This document shows positions 4,357 to 6,149 of a stretch of 6,149 bases of DNA, piece by piece (the stretch's first letter is position 1; every line of letters starts with the position of its first letter). A model generated the notes under the pieces. The model had not been told where the DNA came from, did not search any database, and saw only the letters and a program-made list of their open reading frames with translations. Origin of the DNA: Chloroflexota bacterium (lineage in GTDB: Bacteria; Chloroflexota; Dehalococcoidia; Tepidiformales; Tepidiformaceae); the NCBI GenBank assembly GCA_963169135.1, contig CAUJEQ010000079.1, forward strand, positions 1-6,149, read 5' to 3'. The position numbers and the translations under genes are program-made.

Positions 4357-6149
4357 ATGACTCACCTCCCCTGGCTGAAAGGCCTCGACCCCACCAACCG
4401 CGCCCGTTACGGCGGAAAGGCTGCGAGCCTTGGCGCCCTCACTCGCGCGTCCTTCGATGTGCCTCCCGGGTACGTGATACCGGTCGAAGTTGCCGCACGC
4501 CTCAAGGGTGCCCCCGAGAAGTGGCCGAAGGCGCTCCGGCGCGACCTCCTCGAGCGGCTCGACGCCCTGGTACCCGGGCACCAGCCGGTGGCGGTCCGCT
4601 CGTCGGCCGTAGATGAAGACAGCGAAACGGCCTCGTTCGCCGGCCAGTATCAAACCGTCCTCGGAGTGGTCGGGCACGAACAGTTCCTCGCCGCGGTCGA
4701 GTCCTGCCTGGCCTCGCTGGACACGGAGGAGGCACGCGCCTACCGTGCCCGGGCCGGCAAAACCGGCGAACCCGCGATGGCCATCGTCGTCCAGAAGCAG
4801 GTCGAAGCCGAGGCGGCCGGCGTCGCCTTCAGCCTCGACCCCGTCACCGGCGACCCTTCACGCGTCATCGTCGAGGTGGTCGCGGGCCTCGGGGACGCGC
4901 TTGTCAGCGGCCAGGCCGAGGGCCAGCGCTTCGTCGTCAACCGCGACTCCCTCCAGATCACCGAACGCACGGACGAGCCCGCCGCCCTCGCAGACCTCGA
5001 AGTCCTGGGCGTCACGCGAGCCGTCATTCGGGCCGCCGACCTCTTTGAGTCACCCCAGGACATCGAGTTCGCCGTCGACCACGAGCGCAAGCTCTGGCTG
5101 CTCCAATCCCGGCCCATCACGGTCGCTGGCGCTGCCAATGGCGATTCCGGCGGCTGGCGGAGCGAGTTCGATACTGAAACCAGCGATGCTGACCTCTGGA
5201 CGAGCGCTAACGTCCAGGAGATCCTGCCCGGGCTCTTGACCCCGCTCACCATCACAACCTTTCAAGAGACGGTCCCTCTCGCCTATACCGAGGACTACCA
5301 CGAACTCGGCCTGCTCGCGAAGGATGAGCATCCGCTCTTCATGGGTGCCTTTTACAACCGTGCTTTCCTCAATATGGAGGCCGCCCGGCTTGTTGCGTCG
5401 CGCGTGATCGGCATGCGCGACGACGCGCTCGAGAAGCGCTACCTGGGCGGCGCCATCGAGGACGGATGGAAGAACAAACTCCCGCGCTGGAAGACCTGGA
5501 AGCACCGCACACTCAGCACGCCCCGCATGCTCAAGATGTTCCTCCGCATCGACCGCCAGGCCGAGCGCGCCGAGCAGGCGACCCTCGCGATGGAGCGCCG
5601 CGTCCGCGCCCTGGACAGCTCCTCCCTCTCCAACGAGGAAATGGAGCAGTGGCGGCAGCGACTGGCGCGCTTCGGCGCCAGGGTCGCGCGGGTGCATCTG
5701 CGCGTCACCGGTATCGCGGGCACCGGCTTCGACGGCATCACCGAACTCGCCCGGCCGGTCCTTGGCGATGATACCGAGGGCCAGGCGCCGCTCCTCTTCA
5801 CCGGTCTCCAGGGTGTCGAAAGCGCCCAGATTGGCATCGACCTCTGGGGACTTTCCCGCATCTGCCTTGCCGAAGACCTGGCGGCACGCATCCACTCGCC
5901 CGGCTTCGACCCGCTTGACCCGTCACTCCCGAGCGCCTGGCGCACCCGTTTTCACGCCTTCATCGAGCGCCACGGCCACCGCGGCGTGAACGAGATGGAG
6001 GCCGCCGCCCGCACCTGGCGCTGGGACCACGAACCCGTCCTCCGCATGGTCGCCGCCTACCTGGACATCCCCGAAGGCCACTCACCGCCCGCCGTGCTTG
6101 CTCGCCAGGAAGCCGAGCGCGTTCGCCTGACCACCGAAATCGACGCGGC
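4357..6149 (+). CDS. PEP synthase / rifampin phosphotransferase-like dikinase (3' end outside window)
   Basis: The first 597 codons are visible. The family transfers phosphate from ATP through a swivelling phosphohistidine domain to pyruvate or another acceptor. The ATP-grasp half shows GGKAASLG (19-26, K21), AVRSSAVDED (79-88, R81) with a SFAGQY loop (93-98), AGVAFSLDPVTGDPS (154-168), EVVAGLGDALVSGQ (173-186), and the metal/ATP site E237 with Q250-x-R252-P. It is about 255 residues, shorter than the roughly 315 of Rph. A linker leads to W281-TSANVQEILPG (281-292) and TPLT (295-298), a signature of Rph-like proteins where NxGE is usual. The helical acceptor domain contains HGHRGVNEMEAAARTWRWD (539-557), resembling the Rph substrate domain. 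The phosphohistidine domain (TxSHAA type) is beyond the edge, so activity cannot be judged. The ATG at 4357 starts the family homology; no clear ribosome binding site is seen. PEP synthase activity, rifamycin inactivation or another acceptor are all possible. Confidence 0.88.
   Translation, partial: MTHLPWLKGLDPTNRARYGGKAASLGALTRASFDVPPGYVIPVEVAARLKGAPEKWPKALRRDLLERLDALVPGHQPVAVRSSAVDEDSETASFAGQYQTVLGVVGHEQFLAAVESCLASLDTEEARAYRARAGKTGEPAMAIVVQKQVEAEAAGVAFSLDPVTGDPSRVIVEVVAGLGDALVSGQAEGQRFVVNRDSLQITERTDEPAALADLEVLGVTRAVIRAADLFESPQDIEFAVDHERKLWLLQSRPITVAGAANGDSGGWRSEFDTETSDADLWTSANVQEILPGLLTPLTITTFQETVPLAYTEDYHELGLLAKDEHPLFMGAFYNRAFLNMEAARLVASRVIGMRDDALEKRYLGGAIEDGWKNKLPRWKTWKHRTLSTPRMLKMFLRIDRQAERAEQATLAMERRVRALDSSSLSNEEMEQWRQRLARFGARVARVHLRVTGIAGTGFDGITELARPVLGDDTEGQAPLLFTGLQGVESAQIGIDLWGLSRICLAEDLAARIHSPGFDPLDPSLPSAWRTRFHAFIERHGHRGVNEMEAAARTWRWDHEPVLRMVAAYLDIPEGHSPPAVLARQEAERVRLTTEIDA

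Noticed and set aside
5050..5895. A 281-codon minus-strand reading frame opposite the dikinase-like gene
   Set aside because: No motif or family resemblance was found, while the plus strand encodes clear conserved ATP-grasp and acceptor-domain motifs through the same bases.

Overview
The window is a compact, gene-dense stretch of a GC-rich bacterial chromosome with five protein genes. Two of them run off the edges. No tRNA, rRNA, CRISPR array, insertion sequence or integrase is visible. The LexA-type operator (GAAC-N4-GTTC), the acidic/glycine-rich lipoprotein linker and the Cys-rich valyl-tRNA synthetase fit a GC-rich Chloroflexota-like or actinobacterial-like host. This is a tentative inference from style, not a taxonomic assignment.

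Left part (1-2753, minus strand): the first 749 codons of valyl-tRNA synthetase (valS), whose 3' end lies beyond base 1. A small zinc-finger plus DUF5655 protein lies 92 bp upstream and points the same way. A short perfect hairpin lies in the gap and would fall in the valS leader.

Middle part (2754-4243): a plus-strand secreted lipoprotein with a chagasin-like (inhibitor family I42) domain, with a strong ribosome binding site, diverges from the DUF5655 gene. It converges with a 7-bp gap on a minus-strand gene for a shortened Y-family polymerase-like protein. That protein resembles ImuB-type mutasome subunits: it keeps the N-terminal palm/fingers outline, the little-finger domain and a C-terminal clamp-binding-like tail, but has lost the catalytic acidic residues and apparently the thumb.

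Right part (4244-6149): a 113-bp AT-richer divergent promoter region carries a near-perfect LexA/SOS operator. It sits inside the 17-bp spacer of a TTGACA promoter that reads into the polymerase-like gene. In the other direction is a large enzyme of the PEP synthase / rifampin phosphotransferase family. Its ATP-grasp half and middle domain are visible; its phosphohistidine domain lies beyond the right edge.

The genes do not form one pathway. The most interesting unit is the SOS-controlled, apparently catalytically inactive Y-family protein with no imuA or dnaE2 partner in view, sharing its promoter region with a dikinase-like enzyme.
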